This document shows, piece after piece, positions 1 through 8,344 of a DNA stretch of 64,000 bases (position 1 is the first letter of the stretch; each line of letters begins with the position of its first letter). A program made the translations under genes and the position numbers. The notes under the pieces were generated by a model. The model was not told where the DNA came from. It saw only the letters and a program-made list of their open reading frames with translations, and did no database searches. This DNA is from Pyrinomonadaceae bacterium MAG19_C2-C3 (GTDB lineage Bacteria > Acidobacteriota > Blastocatellia > Pyrinomonadales > Pyrinomonadaceae). The stretch is taken from the NCBI GenBank assembly GCA_024330265.1, contig JANDLT010000012.1, positions 34,373 through 98,372 of the forward strand. Reading direction: 5' to 3'.

Positions 1-206
1 TCTTTGGCGAATGCTTGACATGGCGTGTCTAACAATCGAGTGCTGATAATCCGACTCAGATTCATGCACACCGCTCCGTGTTCCGGGCTTTCGCCCGCCA
101 TCGCATAAATCTGTCCGTCGAGATATTCGTGTCGTTCCTCTGCCTCGCGCTCGAAGGACAAATACTCTTCGACTGAATACTGTATAAGCGTTTGTGGCAA
201 ACTCAT
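1..206 (-). CDS. Uma2 family (DUF820) nuclease-like protein, 5' part only
   Basis: The 3' end of this gene lies beyond the left edge; the first 68 codons are visible, starting at ATG 206. The N-terminus (MSLPQTLIQYSVEEYLSFER, then EERHEYLDGQIYAMAGES and a conserved His after PE) is the standard opening of Uma2/DUF820 proteins. These have a PD-(D/E)XK-like fold and are common in multicopy in cyanobacteria and Acidobacteriota; their role is not established. A paralogue with the same N-terminal pattern lies at 7526-8146. The catalytic half is outside the window, so activity cannot be judged. Confidence 0.8.
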   Translation of the reverse strand, partial: MSLPQTLIQYSVEEYLSFEREAEERHEYLDGQIYAMAGESPEHGAVCMNLSRIISTRLLDTPCQAFAK

Positions 207-261
207 CTTCGAGATTCTCCTCCACCGTACTTTGATGTGTAGGTAACTATATCCAATCTAA

Positions 262-954
262 TCACCGAACGTGCGAATCATCGTCAAGCATCGTCACCAT
301 CCAATCGCGGATGATGCTTTCCATTTCGTCGAGGTGATCTTTGAAGAAGTGTTCCGCGCCGTTGACGATTCGCACGCTCACGTTTGAATTGTGAAGCCGG
401 ATGAGTTCCGCCGCATTCTGCACTTTTTCGACATCGCCAAATTCATCCGCGCTTCCGTGAACCAGTAATAACGATTTGCGGCACGCCGTTAAAAACGAGA
501 AGTCATACATATTCACGGGTGTACCGATGCCGATGAGGTACGAAACGCGGTCGTCTTTGATGCCGACTTCCAGACCGACGCGCGAACCGAAGGAGAAGCC
601 TGCGAGCGTGACGGGCAGGTCGGGATAATTCTCCGTCAAGTAGTCGAGAGCGTGGCGCGCGTCCGTCTGTTCGCCACGCGCGTTGTCGTGCGTTCCGGTG
701 CTTAAACCGACGCCGCGAAAGTTGACGCGAAGGGTAATGAGTCCGGCGGTGTTGAGGGCGCGTGCGGTGCGATAGACGACTTTGTTGTGCATCGTGCCGC
801 CGTGAAGCGGGTGCGGATGTAAAACGAGTGCGACGCCGCGCGGCGGTGCGTCGGGTGTCTCGCGTGGGTCTTTGAGTATCGCTTCGAGCCGTCCGTGCGT
901 GGCGGGGATGAACAGGTTTCCGGTTGGATAAGAAATGAGCGTCGTTCCTTTCAT
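262..954 (-). CDS. alpha/beta hydrolase (dienelactone-hydrolase-like)
   Basis: Cytoplasmic alpha/beta hydrolase of about 230 residues. It shows HPHPLHGGTMHNKVV near the N-terminus (oxyanion region), the nucleophile elbow GFSFGS, a late acid in HGSADEF and the catalytic His in GAEHFF. This order and length match the small hydrolases often annotated as 'alpha/beta hydrolase, CocE/NonD-like'. The substrate is unknown. ATG 954 is preferred; the frame stays open to a TTG at 972 that adds six residues with no better ribosome site. The upstream Uma2 gene is on the same strand, 55 bp away. Confidence 0.8.
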   Translation of the reverse strand: MKGTTLISYPTGNLFIPATHGRLEAILKDPRETPDAPPRGVALVLHPHPLHGGTMHNKVVYRTARALNTAGLITLRVNFRGVGLSTGTHDNARGEQTDARHALDYLTENYPDLPVTLAGFSFGSRVGLEVGIKDDRVSYLIGIGTPVNMYDFSFLTACRKSLLLVHGSADEFGDVEKVQNAAELIRLHNSNVSVRIVNGAEHFFKDHLDEMESIIRDWMVTMLDDDSHVR

Positions 955-1319
955 AAGTCGGGCGTGAAGCAATTTAATAATCGCTGAACTTCTAACAAAT
1001 CTCCTGCCTTACTGCCAAGCGTAGTGCCAAACGTGCCGGACGTAATCACTTCGCGTGCAAGGGCGTGTCTTGACGATTTTGCGATGCGGGTGTTTAACTT
1101 TCAATCACGCTCTCAATTCCATCTTCACCTAACGCAATCACGGACGCGGCGCACACGCTCTTAACGTCACGGGTGTTTTCGTTCGGCGTATGTATTCATA
1201 AGCTATGCCGCGTGTCGTCGGGCTTGGGCGTGGTGAAAGCGGAATGTTGACGGGCAATGGCGAACCTCATCCTTGCCGCGTCGTCTTGTGGTAAATCGCT
1301 GAAGTGATAAATCGCCGGA
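955..1319. other. gene-poor gap with a possible decayed frame
   Basis: This 365-bp stretch has no convincing gene. On the minus strand one frame is open from about 1387 down to 1098 apart from a single TGA near 1196-1198; its tail reads CAASVIALGEDGIESVIES before a stop. That may be the end of a dead gene, but I cannot name it. The promoter of the rightward kinase gene should also lie here; no strong -35/-10 pair was seen. Confidence 0.3.
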
Positions 1320-3683
1320 GTGATGTTTAACCCTATAGAACTTATCTTGAATGTCGTGCGGCGCGGATTGCGCGAACGTTCCGCCATGTCACGCTACGGC
1401 GCGGCGTTGGGTTTTACCCTCGCGGCGTTCGCCTTGAAAGTTGTGCTTGAACGGTTTATCGAACAGGAGAGTCCATTTCTGCTGTTCTTTTCCGCCGTGA
1501 TGTTCAGCGCGTGGTTCGGCGGTCTGGGTGCGGGACTTTTGGCGACCGTGCTTTCCGCGCTGTTAAGCGACTACTTCTTTCTTGCGCCGACGCTCTCTTT
1601 GCGTCCCGGTGGTTCGGGTCAGGCATTGCGGCTCACCATATTTGTTATCGAAGGTGTGGGGATAAGTTTGTTGTGCGAAGGCTTGCGTACATCGCGCACG
1701 CGCAGTGAGCGACAAAAATCCGCGTTGCGCCAATCCGAAGTCCGACATCGCATCTTCGTCGAAGAAGTCGCCGATTATGCGTTTATGATTTGCGATGCGA
1801 ACGGCATCATCACTGATTGGAACTACGGCGCGGAACGCTTGTTCGGTCACACCAAACAACAGGCGTTGGGACAAAGCGCATCGTTCATCTTTACGCCGGA
1901 AGATTGCGCGGCGGGCGCGCCGGAACATGAACTCGAAACCGCAAAGAAAGACGGCACGGCGACGGCTGTGCGCTGGCATTTGCGGCGCGACAATTCGCGT
2001 GTGTGGGTCAACGGCACGGTCACGGCGGTGCGCGATGAAGCGGGAGCGTTGCGCGGGTTTGCGAAAGTCGCGCGCGATGAAACATTACAGCGCGAGGCGG
2101 AAGAACGCTTGCGCGACAATCAAAAACAGTTGCGCTTAATCACCGATGCCGTCCCCGTTTTGATTGCTTACATTGATAGAAACGAATGCTATCGCTTCGT
2201 CAATCGGGCTTACGAAGATTGGTTCGCTCAACCGACGGCGAACATCGTCGGCACGCATATTCGTGACACGCTCGGTGAAGAAGGCTATGCGATAGCCCGT
2301 CCGAATCTCTTGCGCGCGCTCGGCGGCGAGCAGGTTACTTACGAGCGTTTGATGCCTTACAAGTACGGCGGAGCGCGTTATACGAGCGGCGTCCATATCC
2401 CCGATGTCGGCGAAGACGGCACGGTGCGCGGCGTCGTCGCCCTCGTCAGTGACATCACCGAACGCAAGCGCGCCGAAGACGAAATGGCGGAACTTTACCA
2501 GCGCGCCCAAGTCGCCAACCGTATGAAGGATGAGTTCTTAGCTACACTTTCGCACGAACTACGCACGCCGCTGACGCCGATTATCGGTTGGCTGCATATG
2601 ATTCGCAGTCGGATGCTACCGGAAGCGGAGACCGAGCGCGGGCTGTCGGTCATCGCCAAAAACGCTTCGTTGCTTTCAGGTCTTATCAACGATTTGCTCG
2701 ATATGTCGGCGGTCTTGAGCGACAAAATCAGACTTGATAAATCCCCCGTCGCCATCGCTTCCATCCTGCGCGAAAGCATTGATACCGCGCAGACGCAAGC
2801 CGCCGCGCGTCGCATCGAAATCGCCTTCGAGATAAACAAAGCGAGCGAGAGGGCGATGGTGGATGGCGACCGGACAAGGCTGTTGCAAATCTTCTGGAAC
2901 TTGCTCAACAACGCCATCAAGTTTGAACGCGACGGCGGGCGGGTGCGTGTCGTTTGTGAAATAGAAGACGCGATGTGTCAGGTGCGTGTGCGCGATTACG
3001 GCATCGGCATCGCGGCGGAATTTTTGCCACACGTCTTCGAGCATTTCCGGCAATCGGATTCCTCTTCGACACGTTCTTACGGCGGCTTAGGTCTGGGACT
3101 CGCGCTGGTTAAAAGCTTCGTCGAAGCACACGGGGGAACAATCGCCGTCGAGAGTTTTGGCGAGAATCAAGGCACACAGTTCACCGTCACGCTGCCTTTG
3201 CTTGAAGCAAAGGTCAAGCGAACCGACGCCGCAGGTAAAATTTACGACGCGGGTTATAACGCGGACTCAACGCCCACTGACATTTTGGCGGGCGGGGAAA
3301 GTCATGGAGCGCGCGTTCTCGTCATCGAAGATTCGCCCGACACGTTGGAGATGATGGGGATGATTTTGCGTCACGCGGGTTTTCAAATCGTCGCCTGCGA
3401 AGACGCTTTCGATGCCTTGCGCCACGCTTCGACGAGCGAGTTCGATATTGTCATCACAGACATCGGCTTACCGGAAATCAGCGGTCACGAACTTATCAAA
3501 CGGCTTCGCATGTTGCCGCATTTCACAAACGTGCCTGCCATCGCCTTGACCGGATACGCGACCACGCGCGACGCCGAACAGGCTTTGAGCGCGGGCTTCG
3601 ATGCACACCTTGCGAAGCCCGTCGCCGCCGCCGACTTGCTCGCCAAGATTGATGAATTGCTTGACGGCAAACCAACTCGTTAA
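1320..3683 (+). CDS. hybrid sensor histidine kinase/response regulator with DUF4118 membrane domain
   Basis: Membrane hybrid kinase of 787 residues. Order: four hydrophobic segments of DUF4118 type (about 25-110, as in KdpD), PAS 1 (about 135-255), PAS 2 (about 260-385), HisKA with phospho-acceptor His412 in LSHELRTPL, HATPase_c (NLLNNAIKF N-box, DYGIGI, GGLGLGLAL) and a C-terminal receiver with phospho-acceptor Asp714 in ITDIGLP. It is expected to autophosphorylate at His and pass phosphate to its own receiver. No output domain or partner regulator is adjacent. The start is GTG 1320 or ATG 1323; GGAG lies immediately upstream, too close for a good ribosome site, so ATG 1386 cannot be excluded. 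Confidence 0.88.
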   Translation: MMFNPIELILNVVRRGLRERSAMSRYGAALGFTLAAFALKVVLERFIEQESPFLLFFSAVMFSAWFGGLGAGLLATVLSALLSDYFFLAPTLSLRPGGSGQALRLTIFVIEGVGISLLCEGLRTSRTRSERQKSALRQSEVRHRIFVEEVADYAFMICDANGIITDWNYGAERLFGHTKQQALGQSASFIFTPEDCAAGAPEHELETAKKDGTATAVRWHLRRDNSRVWVNGTVTAVRDEAGALRGFAKVARDETLQREAEERLRDNQKQLRLITDAVPVLIAYIDRNECYRFVNRAYEDWFAQPTANIVGTHIRDTLGEEGYAIARPNLLRALGGEQVTYERLMPYKYGGARYTSGVHIPDVGEDGTVRGVVALVSDITERKRAEDEMAELYQRAQVANRMKDEFLATLSHELRTPLTPIIGWLHMIRSRMLPEAETERGLSVIAKNASLLSGLINDLLDMSAVLSDKIRLDKSPVAIASILRESIDTAQTQAAARRIEIAFEINKASERAMVDGDRTRLLQIFWNLLNNAIKFERDGGRVRVVCEIEDAMCQVRVRDYGIGIAAEFLPHVFEHFRQSDSSSTRSYGGLGLGLALVKSFVEAHGGTIAVESFGENQGTQFTVTLPLLEAKVKRTDAAGKIYDAGYNADSTPTDILAGGESHGARVLVIEDSPDTLEMMGMILRHAGFQIVACEDAFDALRHASTSEFDIVITDIGLPEISGHELIKRLRMLPHFTNVPAIALTGYATTRDAEQALSAGFDAHLAKPVAAADLLAKIDELLDGKPTR

Positions 3684-4037
3684 GGCTTTTATGGTATCGT
3701 GCGCCGACGATAAGCACGTTTAAGAACGTGGTTAGTAATCAAGCTATTATCAAGGTTTTACGTCTGGACAGTTCCCCGTCCCGACAGGGACGATTGAGAA
3801 TAGCCCAGCGATTTATTGCTGGGTGCAAGACGCGAAACGGTTTTCAGTCCCGTCAGGGACGGCTGAAAACGGTATTAAAGGCGAGTTCAGCCGTCCCTGA
3901 CGGGACTTGCGGGATTTGCTCATTGTTGTCCCAGCGATAAATCGCTGGGCTACTCTCACTAAGTCCCTATCGGGACAATAAAAAGTGTCTTGCCATTAGC
4001 ATTAACTTAATTCAGCACAGACGGACGACAATCGAGC
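3684..4037. other. intergenic region with composite palindromic repeat
   Basis: No gene seen. Most of the gap is taken up by the repeat at 3778-3976. The remaining 90 bp before it and 60 bp after it show nothing recognisable. Confidence 0.6.
3778..3976. repeat. ~200-bp composite palindrome, copy 1 (REP-like)
   Basis: Five short palindromes lie in symmetric order: GTCCCGACAGGGAC, then CCCAGCGATTTATTGCTGGG, then a central AGTCCCGTCAGGGACGGCT with its inverted partner, then CCCAGCGATAAATCGCTGGG, then GTCCCTATCGGGAC. The whole unit is nearly self-complementary. A second copy with the same order and length is at 61826-62023. The form resembles REP/BIME elements mobilised by RAYT transposases (established for that class); no transposase is present in this window. 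Confidence 0.85.
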
Positions 4038-6026
4038 ATGAATGACGGGCAGTTTGAAGGCGGCGCACCGCCGACAGTGACGACAAGCGAGACGATTGAT
4101 AACTCGAACATAAGTGATGCGGCGAGGATGCGCGGCGCGTCCGCTTCGGCTCTCACGACGCGCACACAAATCGTGTTGCTGGCTTTCGGCATCGTCATCA
4201 TCGCCCTTGTGATGTTGCGATTGCAGTATGCGACGGCTTCCATTTGTTGCGGCGACTATGACGGTTATTACCACATCGGTTGGAGTCGCATGTTGTGGGA
4301 GAGTTTCCAACAGGGACGGCTTCCGGTGTTCGGCGTGCTGCCGTTCACGACGTTGAATCCGCAGGATTACGTTGACCATCACTTCCTATTTCACGTTCTC
4401 CAAATTCCCTTTACATGGTTTAGCGACATACGCGCGGGGGCGAAAATTTCGGCTTGGTTGTTTGCGACTCTCGGCGTCTTCGCGTGCTACTGGTTGATGG
4501 TCAAAGAGAACATCAGCTATACGCCCGTGTGGTTGCTCGCCCTGCTCGGCGCGTCCGCTTCATTTCTGTATCGCATCAACATGACGAAAGCGATGTCTCT
4601 GTCGCTCGTCTGTTTGATACTCGGAATCTATCTCCTGTTTCGCCGCAAGTATGTGTGGCTCGCACCGCTCGCGTTCGTCTATGTGTGGCTGTATAGCCTG
4701 TGGGTCTTGCTGCCCGTCGCGGGTGCGATGTGGATGGGCGTTCTGCTGTGGAGCGAACACCGTATCGAATGGAGGGTCGTGTTGTGGATTAGCGTCGGCG
4801 TGATTGCGGGGATGCTCATCAATCCGTACTTTCCCGACAACTTTCGCTTGCTTTATGAACACATCATGATGAAAGCGGGCAGGGGCGAATTTGAAACGCG
4901 CGTCGGCGGCGAATGGTATCCGTGGGATACGAGTCAGTTTTTGGGAGCGTGCGCGGTGGCGATTATTGCGATGGTGGTGGGCTACATCGCGTTCGATTGG
5001 ACAGACCGCAAGCGCGCCGCGCGACCTTTGTTCTTTCTCTGCCTAGCGTCGTTTCTGGTAATTGCGACGATGTTCCAAAAGCGTTATAGCGAATACTTTC
5101 CACCGTTTGCGATTCTGTTCGCCGCCTTCGCTTTGCAGAACGTGTTCGACCGCTCGCGGCAGGGCAGCACCGTCAACATCGTGACTTTGCCGCAAAACGT
5201 CCTCGCGGATTTACAACCGTTTCTCGATAGCGGTATGACTCCGGTTGAAAGCGGTGAGGCGATGCGACCCATGCGCGATGTGCGGTCTGAAATCGAAGCC
5301 GCGATAATCGGTGCGTCGCTCGCTTCGGTGATTTTTTTAACCGCGACCGAACTGCCCGTGACGAACACTGTGCGCGTCGTCTTAACTGTGCTTGCCTGTC
5401 TGCTCGTCGTCATCGGCATCGCCTTTTATGCGTTCAAATATAGTCGTCGCCAAGCCGTCGCCGTCGGTCTCGCACTGTTGCTTGGCGTCGGGTTGTTTCA
5501 AGCGATAAAAAACGAAGTTAGAGAAATCGGTGACTCACCCGAACCCGACACTTACGCCGGAAGCATGAACTGGATTCGCGGCAACGTGCCGCCGGGCGAA
5601 ACGGTGTTCAATACTGATTGGGACGACTTCCCGAAAATCTTTTTCTATGACAACACGCACGCTTACGTTTCCGGTCTTGACCCGACGTACTTGCTTTATG
5701 AAAATCCTGAACTCTCAAAATTGTACGAACGCATCACGACCGGCGAAGAGAAGGAAGCCGCCCCGCTCATCCGCGAGAAGTTCGGTGCGCGCTATATCTT
5801 CACCGACAAGAAACCGCGCAACGATGGCGGCACGAACGATTTCTATTTCAACTTGACGGAAAGCGGTTGGGTGGAAGAGAAGTTCGACGACGGCAAATCA
5901 ACCGTCTTGATGATACGCGATGAGCGCGGCGCGCCCGAAAGTGATGATGAAGACGCCGCCACAGACGGTGAAGAAGCATCCGATGATGTGAACGCCGTCA
6001 ATGAAAATGAAGAAACACCGCAATAA
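4038..6026 (+). CDS. polytopic membrane protein, GT-C glycosyltransferase-like
   Basis: 662 residues: a polar N-terminus of about 40, then about a dozen membrane segments up to residue ~490, then a soluble tail. The first periplasmic loop has GDYDGYYHI (Asp73 and Asp75), the kind of acidic motif found in loop 1 of GT-C enzymes such as STT3/PglB. The soluble tail (DTYAGSMNWIRGNVPPGETV, FNTDWDDFP) looks like the C-terminal domains of such proteins. A lipid-linked sugar transferase in the cell envelope is likely; donor and acceptor are unknown. The lipoprotein gene follows after 11 bp, probably in the same transcript, and a GT9 gene converges on the pair. Confidence 0.65.
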   Translation: MNDGQFEGGAPPTVTTSETIDNSNISDAARMRGASASALTTRTQIVLLAFGIVIIALVMLRLQYATASICCGDYDGYYHIGWSRMLWESFQQGRLPVFGVLPFTTLNPQDYVDHHFLFHVLQIPFTWFSDIRAGAKISAWLFATLGVFACYWLMVKENISYTPVWLLALLGASASFLYRINMTKAMSLSLVCLILGIYLLFRRKYVWLAPLAFVYVWLYSLWVLLPVAGAMWMGVLLWSEHRIEWRVVLWISVGVIAGMLINPYFPDNFRLLYEHIMMKAGRGEFETRVGGEWYPWDTSQFLGACAVAIIAMVVGYIAFDWTDRKRAARPLFFLCLASFLVIATMFQKRYSEYFPPFAILFAAFALQNVFDRSRQGSTVNIVTLPQNVLADLQPFLDSGMTPVESGEAMRPMRDVRSEIEAAIIGASLASVIFLTATELPVTNTVRVVLTVLACLLVVIGIAFYAFKYSRRQAVAVGLALLLGVGLFQAIKNEVREIGDSPEPDTYAGSMNWIRGNVPPGETVFNTDWDDFPKIFFYDNTHAYVSGLDPTYLLYENPELSKLYERITTGEEKEAAPLIREKFGARYIFTDKKPRNDGGTNDFYFNLTESGWVEEKFDDGKSTVLMIRDERGAPESDDEDAATDGEEASDDVNAVNENEETPQ

Positions 6027-6037
6027 GGATTTGATTT

Positions 6038-6430
6038 ATGAACTTCAACCAGCTTAAAACAAAGCATCCTATCGCTTTCATCAATAAGTTTATTCTCGCT
6101 TTGATGCTACCCGTCATCATCGCCGGATGCGGTAGTTTCACTTCACAACCGACGCCCGCCCCGACGCCGCAGTTAAGCGAATTGGAACGCGATTTGAAAG
6201 CGGTGCGCGGTCCGCTCATCTTGCATATCTACCTTGTCGCACGCGCCGACGGTGCGAAACTCACGCGCGAAGATTTCGCTTTCATCAATCAAAACAAACC
6301 GCTTGAGACACAGGAAGCCCGCATCACGGATGACAGTCGGCAAGTGATTTTGGGGATGAACGTCGTCTTTCCGCCGGAGAAATTGCAGGCTTTGCAAAGT
6401 CGCTTCAATGTCACGGAAGATGCGAGATGA
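6038..6430 (+). CDS. small predicted lipoprotein
   Basis: 130 residues with a basic N-terminus, a hydrophobic stretch and a lipobox ending VIIAGC (Cys at about 31), followed by a Pro/Thr-rich linker (QPTPAPTPQ). The mature part of about 85 residues is unfamiliar. The start ATG 6038 is supported by AAGGA eight bases upstream. It follows the GT-C-like gene by 11 bp and probably shares its transcript. Its location should be the periplasmic face of a membrane; function unknown. Confidence 0.7.
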   Translation: MNFNQLKTKHPIAFINKFILALMLPVIIAGCGSFTSQPTPAPTPQLSELERDLKAVRGPLILHIYLVARADGAKLTREDFAFINQNKPLETQEARITDDSRQVILGMNVVFPPEKLQALQSRFNVTEDAR

Positions 6431-6448
6431 CGACAAGTTTGAGCGCGT

Positions 6449-7483
6449 TTATTTCGTGAAAAGCATGGTCGTCCGGTTGGCGGTGAGAGCGATGCGCGTG
6501 CGTGTGAAAACTTCGTCAACCGTGATGTCGTCAAGTGAGCGGCTGTAAATTATTTGATGTTGTTCGCCGACGGGTTGAAAGCCGCGCGCATCGGGTTGAC
6601 CGAGAACGACGACCACCGGCGTTCCCGTCGCGGCGGCGAGATGAACGGGACCCGTATCGTTTGATACGAACACCGAAAGCTTCGAGAGTGCGGCGATAAA
6701 TTCACCGAACGTCAAGCGGTCGAAGATTAAAGAACCCGGAAACAACCGCCGATATTCTTTCACCAGATGGCGTTCTTCAGGACCCGGAAACAGCATCACG
6801 CGCACGCCTTCATCATGCTGTAATCTCTTGGCAAGTTCGGCGAAGTGATTGATGTCCCACTGCCGCGAACTGTGACCCGCGCCGGGAAACATCCCGACCG
6901 TAAGCACGTCGTGATAACCGTCCGTCATCACCTTTGCTTTGCGAAACAACGCTTCGATCTTTGCCGCGTCTTCCGGCTTGACGCGCAAACGCGGCTGCTT
7001 CAATTCGCTTTTAACTCCGAGCGGCGCAAGCACATCAAGGTAACGCTCGACAAGATGTTTATTCATGTCAAGACGCGGCGGGCGTACGGGAAAGTTACCT
7101 AAGAAATCGAGCGAGCGCGTGATGCGTTCGGCGTACAGACGGCGGGGCGCGCCCGACACGAAGCCCAAGATGTTGGTTTCCGGCAAACTGTTAAGGTCAA
7201 TCACGAAATCGAATTTGCGTGCGCGCACGTCTTTGACTAACTTGACGATTCGATAACCCGACAACAGTTTATTGCCGTCGCGCAGTGCGACTCTATCAAC
7301 GCTCAAAACATCGTCGGCATAGCCCGATTGGTTAAGCACGCCACTCGCGGATTTACCCGCCGCGATTGTGATGCGCGCCGCAGGATACCGAAGCCTGATA
7401 GCTTCAAGTGCGGGCAAGCCCAGCACGACATCGCCCATCTGCCCGAAGTGAATCACAAGAATGTTGTGCGGCTCAAAGTTCAT
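6449..7483 (-). CDS. glycosyltransferase family 9 (heptosyltransferase-like)
   Basis: 344 residues with the GT9 pattern: the N-terminal domain opens ILVIHFGQMGDVVLGLPALEAIR, and the C-terminal nucleotide-sugar domain has GMFPGAGHSSRQWD and FVSNDTGPVHLAAATGTPVVVVLG. The family transfers heptose or related sugars from ADP/GDP donors to lipopolysaccharide inner core on the cytoplasmic face of the inner membrane. The exact sugar cannot be read from the sequence. The gene converges with the lipoprotein gene (18 bp between stops), suggesting an envelope-glycan neighbourhood. Confidence 0.88.
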   Translation of the reverse strand: MNFEPHNILVIHFGQMGDVVLGLPALEAIRLRYPAARITIAAGKSASGVLNQSGYADDVLSVDRVALRDGNKLLSGYRIVKLVKDVRARKFDFVIDLNSLPETNILGFVSGAPRRLYAERITRSLDFLGNFPVRPPRLDMNKHLVERYLDVLAPLGVKSELKQPRLRVKPEDAAKIEALFRKAKVMTDGYHDVLTVGMFPGAGHSSRQWDINHFAELAKRLQHDEGVRVMLFPGPEERHLVKEYRRLFPGSLIFDRLTFGEFIAALSKLSVFVSNDTGPVHLAAATGTPVVVVLGQPDARGFQPVGEQHQIIYSRSLDDITVDEVFTRTRIALTANRTTMLFTK

Positions 7484-7525
7484 CTACAAAATTTCAATCA
7501 AACGATTTCAAATCCAATCAACGAT

Positions 7526-8146
7526 TCAGGCAAGCGGACGCGAGCGTTCGGCTTTGCTTCGCGCCCTCTCAAAATCTACATTCGCAAATACGTCGGCGAG
7601 CGCAAGGCTGCCATTGATTGATGCGAGTTCAATCGTCGCTTCCATCGAATCTGCTCTACGATAAATCCACTTCTCATTCGTGTCTTTGTCTTTCGTAAAA
7701 CATTCGATGCGCGGTTGCGTCTGCGAAATCAAAACGTACTCGGCGAGCGATTCGATTGTTTGATACTGCGCGAACTTGCCGCCCCTGTCATAACTCTCAG
7801 TTGAAGACGAAAGAACCTCGACGATTAAAGTCGGGTTCAGCAACGTATCCCTTTTGCCGTCATCAACCAATATCGTCTCGCCGCACACGACCGTTGCATC
7901 AGGGTAAGTGTAAAGCCCTGTGCGCGGAATAAACACGCGAAAGTCGTTGCTATAAACGCGGCAACCCGTCCGCTTCATTTGTCCGTGAAGTTCCCCGATG
8001 ATGGTTGCCCCAAGCAGCGCGTGTTCTTCCGTGCCGCCGCTCATCAAAAACATCTCGCCGTCAAAATACTCGTGACGTTCTTCGCTCTTGCGCTCAATCG
8101 CTAAGTATTCTTCTGGCGTCAAAAAATGTTTCGATTGTGCTGACAT
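7526..8146 (-). CDS. Uma2 family (DUF820) nuclease-like protein
   Basis: 206 residues, full length for the family. N-terminus FLTPEEYLAIERKSEERHEYFDGEMFLMSGGTEEH; then the putative PD-(D/E)XK residues: Asp in YPDATVVCG, Glu in PTLIVEVLSSST, followed by a Lys in GGKFAQY and an EYVLI strand. Uma2 proteins are predicted nucleases of unknown role. This is a paralogue of the truncated gene at 1-206. ATG 8146 is used. It lies 42 bp upstream of the GT9 gene on the same strand, and the two may be cotranscribed. Confidence 0.85.
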   Translation of the reverse strand: MSAQSKHFLTPEEYLAIERKSEERHEYFDGEMFLMSGGTEEHALLGATIIGELHGQMKRTGCRVYSNDFRVFIPRTGLYTYPDATVVCGETILVDDGKRDTLLNPTLIVEVLSSSTESYDRGGKFAQYQTIESLAEYVLISQTQPRIECFTKDKDTNEKWIYRRADSMEATIELASINGSLALADVFANVDFERARSKAERSRPLA

Positions 8147-8270
8147 GATGTTGCCTCTTTCCTGTTCCGTTGATATATCAAAAGCGCGTCAGTCTGGTTT
8201 TACGAAAAGCCTTCGCGTTCGGTTGCTGCGTAACGCGAAAGTATAAGTGAGCGTTGGCGGCAAACAAAAC

Positions 8271-8299
8271 GGGCGACAAGTTAAACATACTTGTCGCCC
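8271..8299 (-). terminator. hairpin terminator below the secreted-protein gene
   Basis: GGGCGACAAG (8271-8280) pairs perfectly with CTTGTCGCCC (8290-8299) over a 9-nt loop. Read on the minus strand it is followed by GTTTTGTTTG, a broken T-run, so it probably ends transcription of the gene at 8345-9634. Confidence 0.6.
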
Positions 8300-8344
8300 G
8301 TACTATGCTTGTTGTTAGCTTGCGCGCTCGTAATACAAGCGTGG

